DNA of 60,879 bases from an uncultured Clostridium sp. (GTDB lineage: Bacteria; Bacillota_A; Clostridia; TANB77; CAG-508), in assembly GCA_947244675.1 (NCBI GenBank), contig CAMXLV010000001.1, positions 1-60,879 on the forward strand. Direction: 5' to 3'. This document shows positions 19,065-27,903 of this stretch, one piece after another (position 1 is the first letter of the stretch; each line of letters opens with the position of its first letter). Below the pieces are notes generated by a model that saw only the letters and a list, made by a program, of their open reading frames with translations, had not been told where the DNA came from and ran no database searches. The translations under genes and the position numbers were made by a program.

Positions 19065-19758
19065 CTTCCGTTGTATCGTTCAATGCCTTAATGAAGCTAT
19101 CATCTTTTAAATCTTCTGTATTTGTACTATCTTCTCTTGCCGCTTCCATTTCTAATCTAATTAAATCTAATTCAAATCTTCTATCATCTGTTTCCATTCT
19201 GTGATAACTATCTAGGTATCTTCTTTTTGCCTCTTGCACTCTTGTCAGTGCCTCTTCAAACCTTTGAATAATATTTATTGTACTTTCCGCTTCTGTGTTA
19301 GTTGATGTCCCATTATTTAATGAATTTTTTGACATCCTCACAATGCTCATTTCTTTTCCACTTTTTAATTCTTCTATTTTATGCAAAATTCTTCTTGCTC
19401 TAACTGATAATATTTTTATTTCAGATAATGTTTGCTTTTTCTTATCTTCAATGTCTATTCTATCCATTATTTCTTTTTCTTCATCTGTAAGCAAATCATC
19501 ATATATAGTTTCATATTCTCCAGTCTTTAAGGCTCTTTTATTTCTTTTTTCTGCTCCTGGTCCTCCTTTGTTTCCTTTGGCATTTTGATTTTTCTTTAAT
19601 ACTTTACTTCTATTGCTTTTTCTCGTCCATTTTTCCTTTTTTACAAGGTATAGGACTTCATTGTATGTAACATTGTATTTTTCCACAATTTGATTGTAGG
19701 TTTTTCCTGCAATATAATCTTTTTTTATTTTAGCAATTTTATTACGATCTTCTATCAC
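19027..19758 (-). CDS. Terminase small subunit (PBSX/XtmA type)
   Basis: 243 residues. N-terminal helix-turn-helix (about residues 12-40, with GKTYNQIVEKYNVTYNEVLYLVKKEKW), then GGPGAEKRNKRALKTGEYE, a motif typical of XtmA-like small terminases, followed by a long coiled coil. It selects the packaging site and partners the large terminase encoded next. Confidence 0.9.
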   Translation of the reverse strand: MIEDRNKIAKIKKDYIAGKTYNQIVEKYNVTYNEVLYLVKKEKWTRKSNRSKVLKKNQNAKGNKGGPGAEKRNKRALKTGEYETIYDDLLTDEEKEIMDRIDIEDKKKQTLSEIKILSVRARRILHKIEELKSGKEMSIVRMSKNSLNNGTSTNTEAESTINIIQRFEEALTRVQEAKRRYLDSYHRMETDDRRFELDLIRLEMEAAREDSTNTEDLKDDSFIKALNDTTEGVWDDYREDAEE

Positions 19759-19772
19759 ATCATATCACCCAC

Positions 19773-21088
19773 CTACCTTTTTTCTAGTGTTGCCTTTTTA
19801 TTAGTTAAAGTTTCCCACCTTTTCACAATAACATCACAATATTTAGGATCTAGTTCCATAAGATAGCAGGTTCTATTAGTTTGTTCTGCTGCAATTAGTG
19901 TCGAGCCACTTCCTCCAAATAAATCCAATATTTTTTCATCTATTTTGCTACTATTTTTCACTAATCTTCCTAATAGTTTTATTGGTTTCATTGTAGGATG
20001 CAAATCATTTACAGTTGGCTTATCTTCATTCATAATAGTAGTTGGTACATTATCCTTAGTCATATTTTCTAAAATATCAACTAATTCCTCTTTTTTCATT
20101 TTTCTATAGTCAGGTTTGTTTTCTTCGCATACTGTAGTTTGTGTTCTATCGTTTATAAAATAATGCCCTGCTCCGTTCTTTCCAACCGATACAAACAAGG
20201 TTCGTGTTTCCATTGATAATCTTGTCTGCCTAATACAAATGTATTTTTTACCCATATTAAGTTTTGTTTTACTTGTCCTCCTGCATCTATTAATGCTTTC
20301 CTAAAATTGTAACCTTCTGTATCTGCATGAAATATGTAGTATGCACCACCTGGTTTCAAAACTCTAATCATTTGTGTATAAAATGCCTTTAAAAACAAAT
20401 AAAACGATTCATCATCCATATTGTCATTTAATATTTTGTTTCCATTTTCTCTTTGCTTTCCATATCCACTTTCATTTATTGAGCCATAGTTTACATTATA
20501 GGGTGGATCTGTTATGCACAAATCCATAGTTGCACCATTTATTAGATTGTTTACATCTTCAGCACTTGTACTATCTCCACACATTAATCTATGATTTCCT
20601 AATATCCAAATATCTCCCTTTTTGCTTATAGGTGTTTTTATTTCTTCTACTGCTTTATCTACATCAAAATCATCTTCAGTTGTTTCGAAGAAGTCCTCTA
20701 GTAAATCATTTATTTCTTCAGAATTAAAACCTGTTAAATCTAAATCAAAATTTTCTGTTTTTAATTCCTTTAACAAACTTTCTAGTTTTTCTTCATCCCA
20801 ATCGCCTTGTATTTTATTTAATGCTATATTTAGTGCCTTTTCGCTAGTTTTATCTAAATCCACTACAATGCATTCAATTTCAGTATATCCTAGTTCTATT
20901 AATACCTTTAATCTTTGATGTCCTCCTATAACCGTCATATCTTTATTTATTACCAATGGACTTACAAATCCAAAATTTTCTATACTGTTTTTAATTTTTA
21001 TGTATTCTTCGTCATTTGGTTTTAGATCCTTTCTAGGATTATAAGTTGCTGGTATTAACTTATTAACTTGTATTTTCTGTATATTCAT
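19773..21088 (-). CDS. ParB-like domain fused to DNA N6-adenine methyltransferase, two CGG +1 frameshifts
   Basis: Residues 1-125 are a ParB/sulfiredoxin-like domain (NPRKDL, VIGGHQRLKVL). The rest is an adenine or N4-cytosine methyltransferase with DPPYN as catalytic motif and DLFGGSGSTLIAAE as SAM-binding motif. In-frame CGG at 20188..20186 (TAT-C-GGT) and again at 20175..20173 (GAA-C-GGA): skipping both Cs gives LYGWKEGAGHYF, which I recognise as typical of this family. Skipping only one fails. Total 437 aa (1316 nt minus 2 divisible by three). Probably methylates phage DNA against host restriction. Confidence 0.9.
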
Positions 21089-22131
21089 CAGATCACCCCT
21101 TTCGTTTTATCCAACAATTGTATTTTTATTTGTTCTGCTATTCTTTTCATCATAATTGGTGGTACACTCATTCCACATACATATTGCACATTCATTCCCA
21201 TAAAATCATAGTCTTGAGGAAATGTCTGTATTTTTAAAATATCTTTATCACTTACAAATCCTGGTACATCAAATCTTAATGGTGAATTTCCTCCTGCAGT
21301 AATAGTTGGTGGTGTTCTATCATCTTTTAAATATGGTGTGTTAAAGCTACTTATTTTTCCGTTTTCTGTTCTTTTCACTGTATCACTTACCTTAACATCT
21401 CTATTAATTCTTTTTTTCCATCTTTGATATAACAATGTATCTTTGTTTAGAGCCTTGTATCCTTTCCCTTTTATTTCCCCATATTTAATTGGTATTTCAT
21501 TAAATTTAAGTTCTATTTTATGAAAGTTTAATGATTTTTTTGTTGCAATAAAGAATAATCTTTCTCTCCTTTGTGGTACTCCCATTGTTGCTGCATTTAG
21601 CAAAAACATTTGTACATTGTAGCCAATTTCATTTAGTTTTTTTATTATTAAATTTACATATCCTTTAGCATTTCCTTGCATTAGTCCTTTTACATTTTCA
21701 GCAACTATTATTTTTGGTTGTAAAATATTGGCCAAATCTATAAAATCAAAAAACAAGTCATCTAATACTTGACTTGTTTGACCTTCTCTAAATTTTTTAT
21801 TTTTTCCCCAGTTCTTCTCTCTTTCTCCTGCCATTGAAAATGTACTACAAGGTGGACTACCATCCAATATATCTAAATTGTATAATTCTTCTGGGAACTG
21901 TTTTATTTTATTCATTTCTTGAATACCCATACAATAATTGTACTTTGGATGATGATTTTTTACATACATTATATTTATTTTCTTATCTATTTCACAATTT
22001 CCAATAACATCATATCCTGCTAACTTATATCCCATTGTGGAACCGCCACCACAAGCAAAACAAGAAAAAACTTTATAATTATTTTTTTGTGCTTTGGATA
22101 TATCCTTTAAAAACCATTCATATTCGTTCAT
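21088..22131 (-). CDS. DNA (cytosine-5) methyltransferase
   Basis: 347 residues from ATG 22131, which follows AAGAGGTGG; the longer upstream frame overlaps the ParB gene. Motif I is CFACGGGSTMGYKLAGYD, motif IV GSPPCSTFS with the catalytic Cys, motif VI ENVKG, motif VIII PQRRERLFF, and near the C-terminus GNSPLRF and CGMSVPP. The one-base contact with the next gene shows coupling. The recognition sequence cannot be read from the protein. Likely protects phage DNA from host restriction. Confidence 0.92.
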   Translation of the reverse strand: MNEYEWFLKDISKAQKNNYKVFSCFACGGGSTMGYKLAGYDVIGNCEIDKKINIMYVKNHHPKYNYCMGIQEMNKIKQFPEELYNLDILDGSPPCSTFSMAGEREKNWGKNKKFREGQTSQVLDDLFFDFIDLANILQPKIIVAENVKGLMQGNAKGYVNLIIKKLNEIGYNVQMFLLNAATMGVPQRRERLFFIATKKSLNFHKIELKFNEIPIKYGEIKGKGYKALNKDTLLYQRWKKRINRDVKVSDTVKRTENGKISSFNTPYLKDDRTPPTITAGGNSPLRFDVPGFVSDKDILKIQTFPQDYDFMGMNVQYVCGMSVPPIMMKRIAEQIKIQLLDKTKGVI

Positions 22132-22132
22132 A

Positions 22133-22654
22133 CTATTCCACCTCTTCTTGTTTATCTGCATCAAATACAAATCCACATTTAGGACACTTGCATTGGAATT
22201 TATCATCAGAAAAATCAGCAATATCTATTTCTGCATTATCATTCATTATTTCTTCAGTTTCTTTTAACAATTTATTTATTTCTTTTTCTTCAAAACCTGT
22301 AATTGATAAATCAATATTGTTATTTTCTAAATCATTAAACATAGTTTCTAATTTTTGATAGTCCCATTCTCCAGATATTTTATTTAAGGCCACATTCAAT
22401 AATTTTTCTTTATCCTTGTCAAAATCAACTACTATACACTCTATTTCTTCATATTCCAAATCTTTTAAGACTTTAAGTCTTTGGTGTCCACTTATGACTG
22501 TCATATCTGCATTAACAATAATCGGTGTAACATATCCGAATTCTGTAATACTATTTTTTATCTTTTGATATTCTTTATCTTTTGCAGTTAAATCTTTTCT
22601 AGGGTTATATGTTGCCATTATTAAATCCCCTATTTTCAATTTTTTCAAATTCAT
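22133..22654 (-). CDS. ParB-like nuclease-domain protein with C-terminal zinc ribbon
   Basis: 173 residues from ATG 22654 (GAAGG upstream). Nearly parallel to the first 130 residues of the ParB-methyltransferase gene (NPRKDL, TVISGHQRLKVL, IECIVVD, NKI(S/Q)G(E/D)W), but ends with a CxCPKCGFVFD zinc ribbon instead of a methyltransferase. First gene of the late unit. Probably a paralogue produced by duplication. Such proteins are common next to phage terminases. Confidence 0.85.
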   Translation of the reverse strand: MNLKKLKIGDLIMATYNPRKDLTAKDKEYQKIKNSITEFGYVTPIIVNADMTVISGHQRLKVLKDLEYEEIECIVVDFDKDKEKLLNVALNKISGEWDYQKLETMFNDLENNNIDLSITGFEEKEINKLLKETEEIMNDNAEIDIADFSDDKFQCKCPKCGFVFDADKQEEVE

Positions 22655-22675
22655 TTTACTACCTTCTTTCCAACA

Positions 22676-22711
22676 AAAAGAACTTGCAAAATCTAATTTA
22701 CAAGTTCTTTT
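22676..22711 (-). terminator. Attenuator-like hairpin in the late-operon leader
   Basis: A perfect 11-bp stem (AAAAGAACTTG with CAAGTTCTTTT, 14-base loop) with a T-run continuing on the minus strand. It lies between the late promoter at 22775..22803 and the first late gene, so late transcription must read through it. This suggests control by antitermination. Confidence 0.65.
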
Positions 22712-22774
22712 CATATATATTTTTTCAAAAAATAAAAGGGGATTTATTTTCTTAACATACTTTTTGACATTACT

Positions 22775-22803
22775 ATTATAAATTATTGACAATGACGTGT
22801 CAA
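22775..22803 (-). promoter_or_regulatory. Sigma-70/A-type promoter for the late operon
   Basis: On the minus strand TTGACA (22803..22798), a 17-base spacer, then TATAAT (22780..22775): perfect consensus. It faces the ParB, methyltransferase and terminase genes and lies just after the ArpU-like gene. Confidence 0.82.
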
Positions 22804-22837
22804 GGACAAGTTTTGGACAACATTTGCAATTTCAAAA

Positions 22838-23428
22838 TTACATTTTTCTTATACCATCTATTCCAAACATAAGCACTGCTATTTCTTCAATTGCTGAATT
22901 TGCATCTCTTCTAATTTGCCTTTCACTTATATGATACTTTTCGGACATATCATTTATTTTTGGTTTATACTTTCCAATTACATATAAATCATTTAAAACG
23001 TGAGCTTTTCGCTTTTTCTCGTCATTATTGCTATGATCTGATTCATACAAATAAAAATCTATAATTCTTTTTATATGAGTTAATATAATTTCTGTCCTTT
23101 TTTTAGATGCCAATATAGATTGAACTACTGTTATTTCATCACATGATTGACAAAATAATTTGTCTAACACTTCTTCTACTGTTGCTGTTTCCAAGTCTTT
23201 CTCTGTAAATGTTGCTTGCTTACAAGCCTTTACAAAATTTCTATAATTTTTTAGTAATAGCCTTGTATTCTTTATTCTTGTATCATATGTTATTTTCTCT
23301 TTTAGTCTTTCCTCGTTTTTTAATTGTTCAATCCCCTTTTTTACACCTTTGGCCACACCTTCCTCCACTAGTTGTTCTACTAGTGCTAGTAACTGGCTTT
23401 CTTTTTCAGAAATTTCTATATTACTCAT
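22838..23428 (-). CDS. ArpU-like late transcription regulator
   Basis: 196 residues from ATG 23428. N-terminal coiled coil, a middle part with Cys near FCQSCDE, and a C-terminal helix-turn-helix (MSEKYHISERQIRRDANSAIEEIAVLMFG), which resembles the ends of ArpU/RinA-like late regulators. Located directly before the consensus late promoter and attenuator, the usual place for the activator or antiterminator of packaging genes. Role inferred from position and HTH. Confidence 0.72.
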   Translation of the reverse strand: MSNIEISEKESQLLALVEQLVEEGVAKGVKKGIEQLKNEERLKEKITYDTRIKNTRLLLKNYRNFVKACKQATFTEKDLETATVEEVLDKLFCQSCDEITVVQSILASKKRTEIILTHIKRIIDFYLYESDHSNNDEKKRKAHVLNDLYVIGKYKPKINDMSEKYHISERQIRRDANSAIEEIAVLMFGIDGIRKM

Positions 23429-23528
23429 ACAAAACCCTCTCTTTCTAGGCAAATTGTATGTTACATATTTTATTAAATTATGGTAGTGTGATTTTTATTT
23501 ATATTACAATATTCCTATTTTATCCTTA

Positions 23529-23945
23529 TTACATTTCACTTTCTTTTAATGCTTTTTCTAGTGGTGCTGTATTTATGTCAAAATCTTTGTAGCCTTGTTT
23601 TATTACATTATAGTAATATTCACTTGGTTTAGCTCCTTTTGCATAATTCATTACATATACCATTGCAGGTTCTGTTTTTCCATTTATCAGTATTGGCACA
23701 TATTCTTTTCTATATAGTCTTGGATAACCTTCGTATATATCTAGTGCTTTTTCACATTCTTTGGTTATTTCCCATACTACAACTGGCACCTCTTCACTTT
23801 CGCTTTTTTCTATATCTGCTACTCCTTTGAATACAAGTTTATAATTTTGTAAAACCGTTTTTCCTATTGGTTTCGCATTTGGGCACCTTCTTGACATTTG
23901 TTCCACATTCATATTACTTCCATATGCTATATATTTTTTTCCCAT
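23529..23945 (-). CDS. Gamma-glutamylcyclotransferase-like protein
   Basis: 138 residues. Starts MGKKYIAYGSNMN, the YGSNM motif of the GGCT/AIG2 fold, with the acidic residue in DIYEGYP and a YRKEYVPI strand. Such enzymes release 5-oxoproline from gamma-glutamyl amines or peptides. It lies two bases from an amidoligase gene, a pairing known from proposed peptide-modification systems in which amidoligase makes gamma-glutamyl-type amide bonds and GGCT removes them. Carried here by a prophage. Confidence 0.9.
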   Translation of the reverse strand: MGKKYIAYGSNMNVEQMSRRCPNAKPIGKTVLQNYKLVFKGVADIEKSESEEVPVVVWEITKECEKALDIYEGYPRLYRKEYVPILINGKTEPAMVYVMNYAKGAKPSEYYYNVIKQGYKDFDINTAPLEKALKESEM

Positions 23946-23947
23946 TA

Positions 23948-24871
23948 TTATTCCTCCTTCTTTTTATTTTTCTTATATCTTGGATCATCAATTCCATATC
24001 TCCATGCTGCTGACCCATCTAAATGTTTAATTAAATGATCTCTATAGTTTTTGTATTCTGGTCCTATAAATCCGATTCTGTTTAGATATACTCTCATTGC
24101 AAATTTTTCGTTTTCTTCTTGCGATTTTTTACTACTTGCTTTTTTCTGTATTAATGCTTGTTTATTTAGTGCTAGTGCTAGTAATATGTATGCTTTTACT
24201 TTTCCTGCGTGTAGTGTCGAATTAAATCCTCTTAATTCAACTGTGTGATTTCCTTCGAAGTAGCTATGTAGGTTTAGAAAATGGTATCTAGTTTGGTCAT
24301 AGTGTGTATGGTATCCTGCATTTCTTTCGTTGTACCATATATCTTTTATTTCTTGCATTGTCTTTGGTTTTTTCTTTCGTATCTCATCTATTAGTCTTTG
24401 GTCCATTTTTTTACACCATCTTATTCTATCTGGTTTTATTTGTAATGCTTTATATAGTAAATCATTTTTACTTGCTATGATGTTTATGAAGTTCTTTAGA
24501 CTTTGTACTGTGTGGTCTGCTCCATCTAAGTGTATATGTATTCCACAACTACTATTTGTTTTGCCTCCTGCTGTTCTTAATGCTCTTACTATTTCTTGTA
24601 CTGTGTCAATATCTGTTGCTGTTAGGATTGGGCTTACAAATTCGACCGAATAATCTCTATCATTTGTATTTCCCCATCTGTCTTGTTTTCTTATGCTTGC
24701 ATCATTCATTATTTTCCATGTTCTGCCGTCTGTTGCATTTATCTTTATTGTATCGTAGCCATCTCTTGTATGTTGTAATCTGCCTCCTACTATTCCTTTT
24801 ACTGTATTTGCAGCTGTGTCTTTTGTTATACCTGTTAGTTCAATTTCTATTCCGAATCTTTTAGTTAACAT
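23948..24871 (-). CDS. Amidoligase-family protein (glutamine synthetase/COOH-NH2 ligase fold)
   Basis: 307 residues. FGIEIELTG at residue 6, a conserved SVEFVSPIL, then CGIHIHLDGAD and NLHSYF(E)..HTVELRGFNSTL, all typical of Amidoligase_2. These ATP-grasp-unrelated ligases join carboxyl and amino groups of small peptides or side chains. Neighbouring GGCT strengthens the call. The target could be the cell wall, a virion protein or a host peptide. Confidence 0.88.
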   Translation of the reverse strand: MLTKRFGIEIELTGITKDTAANTVKGIVGGRLQHTRDGYDTIKINATDGRTWKIMNDASIRKQDRWGNTNDRDYSVEFVSPILTATDIDTVQEIVRALRTAGGKTNSSCGIHIHLDGADHTVQSLKNFINIIASKNDLLYKALQIKPDRIRWCKKMDQRLIDEIRKKKPKTMQEIKDIWYNERNAGYHTHYDQTRYHFLNLHSYFEGNHTVELRGFNSTLHAGKVKAYILLALALNKQALIQKKASSKKSQEENEKFAMRVYLNRIGFIGPEYKNYRDHLIKHLDGSAAWRYGIDDPRYKKNKKKEE

Positions 24872-24935
24872 AACTTTTCCTCCTTACAACACACATTATG
24901 CCGCGCAACCCCAGTTAAGTCAACGATTTTTTCGA

Positions 24936-25262
24936 TTATTTTTCAACTTTTTTAACACTTTTTTCATGGGTGTTTTCCTTTGGAATTTCAAGGTATAATT
25001 GCTTTTCAATAAAGTTCTCCCAATATGGACTATCTGTAAAAGTTACTTCAAAAAACATCTGATTATTGCTATTTCCTAACACTGATTGGTATCCATTTAA
25101 TACTCTCCACTTTTTCAATTCATCATCCCATAGTGGTTTTCCTAATAATAACAATATCTGTACCCAACCTAATTGTTGATTCGTGTTATTTTCTTTGGTT
25201 TGTTCTTCAGCTTTTTTAGGATCCTCATTTTGTTTTATTTCTTCTTTTTTCTTCTTTGGCAT
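24936..25262 (-). CDS. Hypothetical phage protein
   Basis: 108 residues, Lys/Glu/Gln-rich first 28 residues then a compact part with WVQILLLLGKPLWDDELKKWRVL and FFEVTFTDSPYWENF. No family recognised. Between MetK-like and amidoligase genes, same strand. The 64 bases downstream (24872-24935) hold no feature I can name. Confidence 0.65.
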   Translation of the reverse strand: MPKKKKEEIKQNEDPKKAEEQTKENNTNQQLGWVQILLLLGKPLWDDELKKWRVLNGYQSVLGNSNNQMFFEVTFTDSPYWENFIEKQLYLEIPKENTHEKSVKKVEK

Positions 25263-25286
25263 TTAAATACCTCCATTCATATTATT

Positions 25287-26082
25287 TTAAAATAAGCCCC
25301 ATTCTGCAAATTTTTCAAATCCTCCTTTTGCTTGGATGTATTTTCTTGCTTGTTCAACTATTTCTTCATATGGTTTTCCATCTACAGTTTCATCTCCAAT
25401 GGCACAGCTTAATTCTACTGTTTTCCCTGTTTCTTGTGCTTTCATAAACACATATATATTTATGCTTACATCTGCTTTTGACAAATCTTTTCCGTGTAGT
25501 CCGTCCTCCTGTAATGCTATCTCCCATATCAGATCCTAATTTTCTATTAGTTGCTCCTGTATCTACATTTATCCCACCAGTCCATTCTCCTAATGGATTT
25601 ATTGTTGCTGTTGGATATAATTTTTTTAGTTCTTCAGTTTTTGCATTACTTTGACAAATTATACATTTATTTGTTTTTTGGTCTAATATGTACTTACCAT
25701 CACTATTGTATTTATCATATATTTGATGTGCTAAATAACTTATTTGTCTATCTTCTTCAGTCAATGGTACACCTTTAAATATTCCATTATCTCCACACCT
25801 TATTTTTCCATCTTGGTTGTTTGCTAAATATTCATCTTGTTTTGCTAGTATTATTTCTATACCAATCTCATTTGTTTTAATAATTCTATACACAATATCG
25901 TATATATCTGTTTCATTATACCTAACAGGACTTTCTATTATGATTTTGCAATTTCTATGTCCTATTAATACTTCGACTGCTATTTTAGGATTTTCTTGTA
26001 GTTTATATCCTAAATCTACTATTGCACCTGCTATTCTATCTGCTATTTTATCTGGATGATCCGGATTTACTTTTTCTATCAT
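25287..26082 (-). CDS. Short S-adenosylmethionine synthetase-like protein, one CGG +1 frameshift
   Basis: 264 residues after joining. N-terminal HPDKIADRI matches the HPDK motif of MetK; later DTGATN(R)KLGSDMGDSITGG. In-frame CGG at 25503..25501 (GGA-C-GGA); skipping the C gives GGGLHGKDLSKAD, the conserved GGG-x-x-GKD-x-xK loop of MetK, whereas the unshifted frame is meaningless after that point. A second CGG nine bases on straddles CAC GGA in the restored frame and is read normally. Shorter than cellular MetK (near 390 aa), so activity is uncertain. Could supply SAM to the two phage methyltransferases. Confidence 0.86.
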
Positions 26083-26083
26083 T

Positions 26084-26395
26084 TTACTTTCCTCCTATTC
26101 TTTTTTGTATTTCCATATCAATAAGTTTTTCGATTTTTTCTTTTTCTTTTTCAATTGTAGAACTTAGTATTGATTGCATTGTATCTTTTGACACATCTAA
26201 TATATGCCTATCTTTTTTCAAAAATGGCTCACTATATCCATACCAATGTTTTGTTTCTATTCTAAACCTTATATCATTAGTTACTGATTCTTCTACATCT
26301 AATGATAGCTTTTCTAATTCATTAATTATTTGTTGTTTTAATGCTATTGTGTTACTTATCTTTTCGTTCATTGTGGTTTTCCTCCTTTTCTTCAA
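26084..26395 (-). CDS. Hypothetical phage protein
   Basis: 103 residues, start overlapping the previous small gene, end one base from the MetK-like start. Mostly helical (QQIINELEKLSLDVEE and EKEKEKIEKLIDMEIQKR). No recognised family. Confidence 0.65.
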   Translation of the reverse strand: MKKRRKTTMNEKISNTIALKQQIINELEKLSLDVEESVTNDIRFRIETKHWYGYSEPFLKKDRHILDVSKDTMQSILSSTIEKEKEKIEKLIDMEIQKRIGGK

Positions 26396-26541
26396 ATTCT
26401 GCTACATAATTTTTGTTTATATTTACATTTGCGTACTCCTCTGGTGTTATTTCAGCTGTTATTTTTATTGATGTTACCCTATCAACATTTACACACGGCT
26501 TTTTCAGCCTCTTCTTTACTATTTATTTGATTTATAATCAT
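26376..26541 (-). CDS. Small phage protein needing a +1 shift not at sense CGG
   Basis: A strong AGGAGG site precedes ATG 26541, which encodes MIINQINSKEEAEK. The frame then stops within six codons. One skipped base around 26496-26503 (GAAAAAGCCGTG) joins it to VNVDRVTSIKITAEITPEE and on to a stop at 26376, giving 54 aa. The site shows CCG in the sense strand, so CGG is on the opposite strand, and there is a run of five As. This differs from the 20 CGG sites and might be an ordinary indel, a sequencing error, or an internal non-ATG start. Confidence 0.5.
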
Positions 26542-26560
26542 TTGTTTTCTCCTCCTTTTT

Positions 26561-26797
26561 TTATATTTCTAATAGTTGGATCCAACACACCTTATCGCAC
26601 TCATCTCCATAACTAATTGGATTTTCCAAATCTCTTATTATTACTTGCTTGTCCTTATCAGTTATTAGATGCAAGTTATTTTTTATAAACTCACAGGTCC
26701 ATTGTACCATGTATGTTCTTCTTCCTAGTGCATACCTTTCTGCACCTACTAGCATTGCACTTATATCTTCTAGTTTCCCATTTATATCTATTTTCAT
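26561..26797 (-). CDS. Hypothetical phage protein
   Basis: 78 residues. Contains ALGRRTYMVQWTCEFIKNNLHLI and ends CDKVCWIQLLEI. Resembles small conserved phage proteins of unknown function found in Clostridia prophages. Preceded by AGGAGG. Confidence 0.65.
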   Translation of the reverse strand: MKIDINGKLEDISAMLVGAERYALGRRTYMVQWTCEFIKNNLHLITDKDKQVIIRDLENPISYGDECDKVCWIQLLEI

Positions 26798-26813
26798 ATT
26801 CTTAAATTTCCTC

Positions 26814-26849
26814 CTAATATGTATAACTTGTTGGTAATCCTTCTTCCAT
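26814..26849 (-). CDS. Possible 11-residue peptide
   Basis: ATG at 26849 follows AAAGGAG with good spacing and encodes eleven residues ending TSYTY. Fills the gap between two phage genes. Could be a leader peptide or chance. Confidence 0.3.
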   Translation of the reverse strand: MEEGLPTSYTY

Positions 26850-26879
26850 AATTTTCTCCTTTCTGCTCAGAACTGTTCA

Positions 26880-27464
26880 TTACTGTTCAAAGCTGTTCAA
26901 TTTTTTTATTGATTCTTCCAATTTTTCATTATCAAACCCAGTATTAAAATTAGTCTGTATAATGTATATTTCTTCAAATTGTTCAACAATGTCCTTTACT
27001 TCATCATCTAAAATCAAATAATTGTCGGCTTTTCCGTATTGTTCATCTTCAAGAAAATTCTTTATTTCTAGTCCTCTTTTTCCACTGCTTAAACTTATTG
27101 TGGTTGCAAATATTCTCATTCCGTATTCTGCAAGTCTTGAATTTACTATTCCAATATCAATTTGATTTAATCTCCACGTAGAACTTAATATTATTTTGAC
27201 ACTATAATTTCGTCTTTGTAATTCTTGGTTTAATTTCATCAAGTTATTTAAGCACTTTGGATCAAATGGAAAGCAATTCATACTCATAATTCCATTTACT
27301 TGATGCCTTGCAAAACACTCTTCCCAGTATTCCATATTATTCAACACACCATCTATATCTAGGAAAATATAGAATATTTTTTCTTTTGTTTCATCATATG
27401 CACATCCTGGGCATCCCATTTTTTCTACTCGGCAGTGTTGCCACTCTTTATCAGTACATTTCAT
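26880..27464 (-). CDS. HAD-like hydrolase
   Basis: 194 residues. IFLDIDGVLN is HAD motif I (DxD) preceded by an N-terminal Cys cluster (CPGCAYDE). IILSSTW is motif II-like and the C-terminal NYLILDDEVKD fits motif IV. This type of HAD domain occurs in phage and nucleic acid repair contexts. Substrate unknown. Overlaps the start of the next gene by ATGA. Confidence 0.8.
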   Translation of the reverse strand: MKCTDKEWQHCRVEKMGCPGCAYDETKEKIFYIFLDIDGVLNNMEYWEECFARHQVNGIMSMNCFPFDPKCLNNLMKLNQELQRRNYSVKIILSSTWRLNQIDIGIVNSRLAEYGMRIFATTISLSSGKRGLEIKNFLEDEQYGKADNYLILDDEVKDIVEQFEEIYIIQTNFNTGFDNEKLEESIKKLNSFEQ

Positions 27465-27598
27465 TCTTTTGCACCTCCTAAAAACGAAATTGTTTTATCT
27501 TGACTCATAGCTTCATAATCTTCATAAGTTATTGTAAAAGATTTTATTTTGCTTATATCTACATTTTCAATTATTTTTATAAATTCTTCTTTACTCAT
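27461..27598 (-). CDS. Small hypothetical protein
   Basis: 45 residues starting MSKEEFIKII, ending in TGA overlapping the HAD gene start. Amphipathic helix then ITYEDYEAM. No family recognised. Confidence 0.6.
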   Translation of the reverse strand: MSKEEFIKIIENVDISKIKSFTITYEDYEAMSQDKTISFLGGAKE

Positions 27599-27599
27599 A

Positions 27600-27902
27600 T
27601 TACCATTCCTCCACATCAAGATCATATCTTTCACATATTTCCTTTGATACTTCTGCTGTTTTTGCTAGTGTTCTTAAAATTTCTATTTGTGCTTCTATAG
27701 GAAGCTTAAACATATTTTTTGTAATACAGTTTGAATATTTTACATTGTCTTGAATAGTTAGCTGTAAATTAAAGTATTCGTTTTCTCGTGCTTGATATGC
27801 AGCACCTATATTATTGGCCATATTAACTAAAAATTTTTGAACATCTTGTTTTTTTGTTTTTCCTTTTTTAGATTCTTCTTTACGCTTTTCTTCACTTAAC
27901 AT
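27600..27902 (-). CDS. Hypothetical phage protein
   Basis: 100 residues, basic N-terminus, helical with CITKNMFKLPIEAQIEILRTLAKTAEVSKEIC. Tight spacing to both neighbours. No family recognised. Confidence 0.65.
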   Translation of the reverse strand: MLSEEKRKEESKKGKTKKQDVQKFLVNMANNIGAAYQARENEYFNLQLTIQDNVKYSNCITKNMFKLPIEAQIEILRTLAKTAEVSKEICERYDLDVEEW

Positions 27903-27903
27903 T

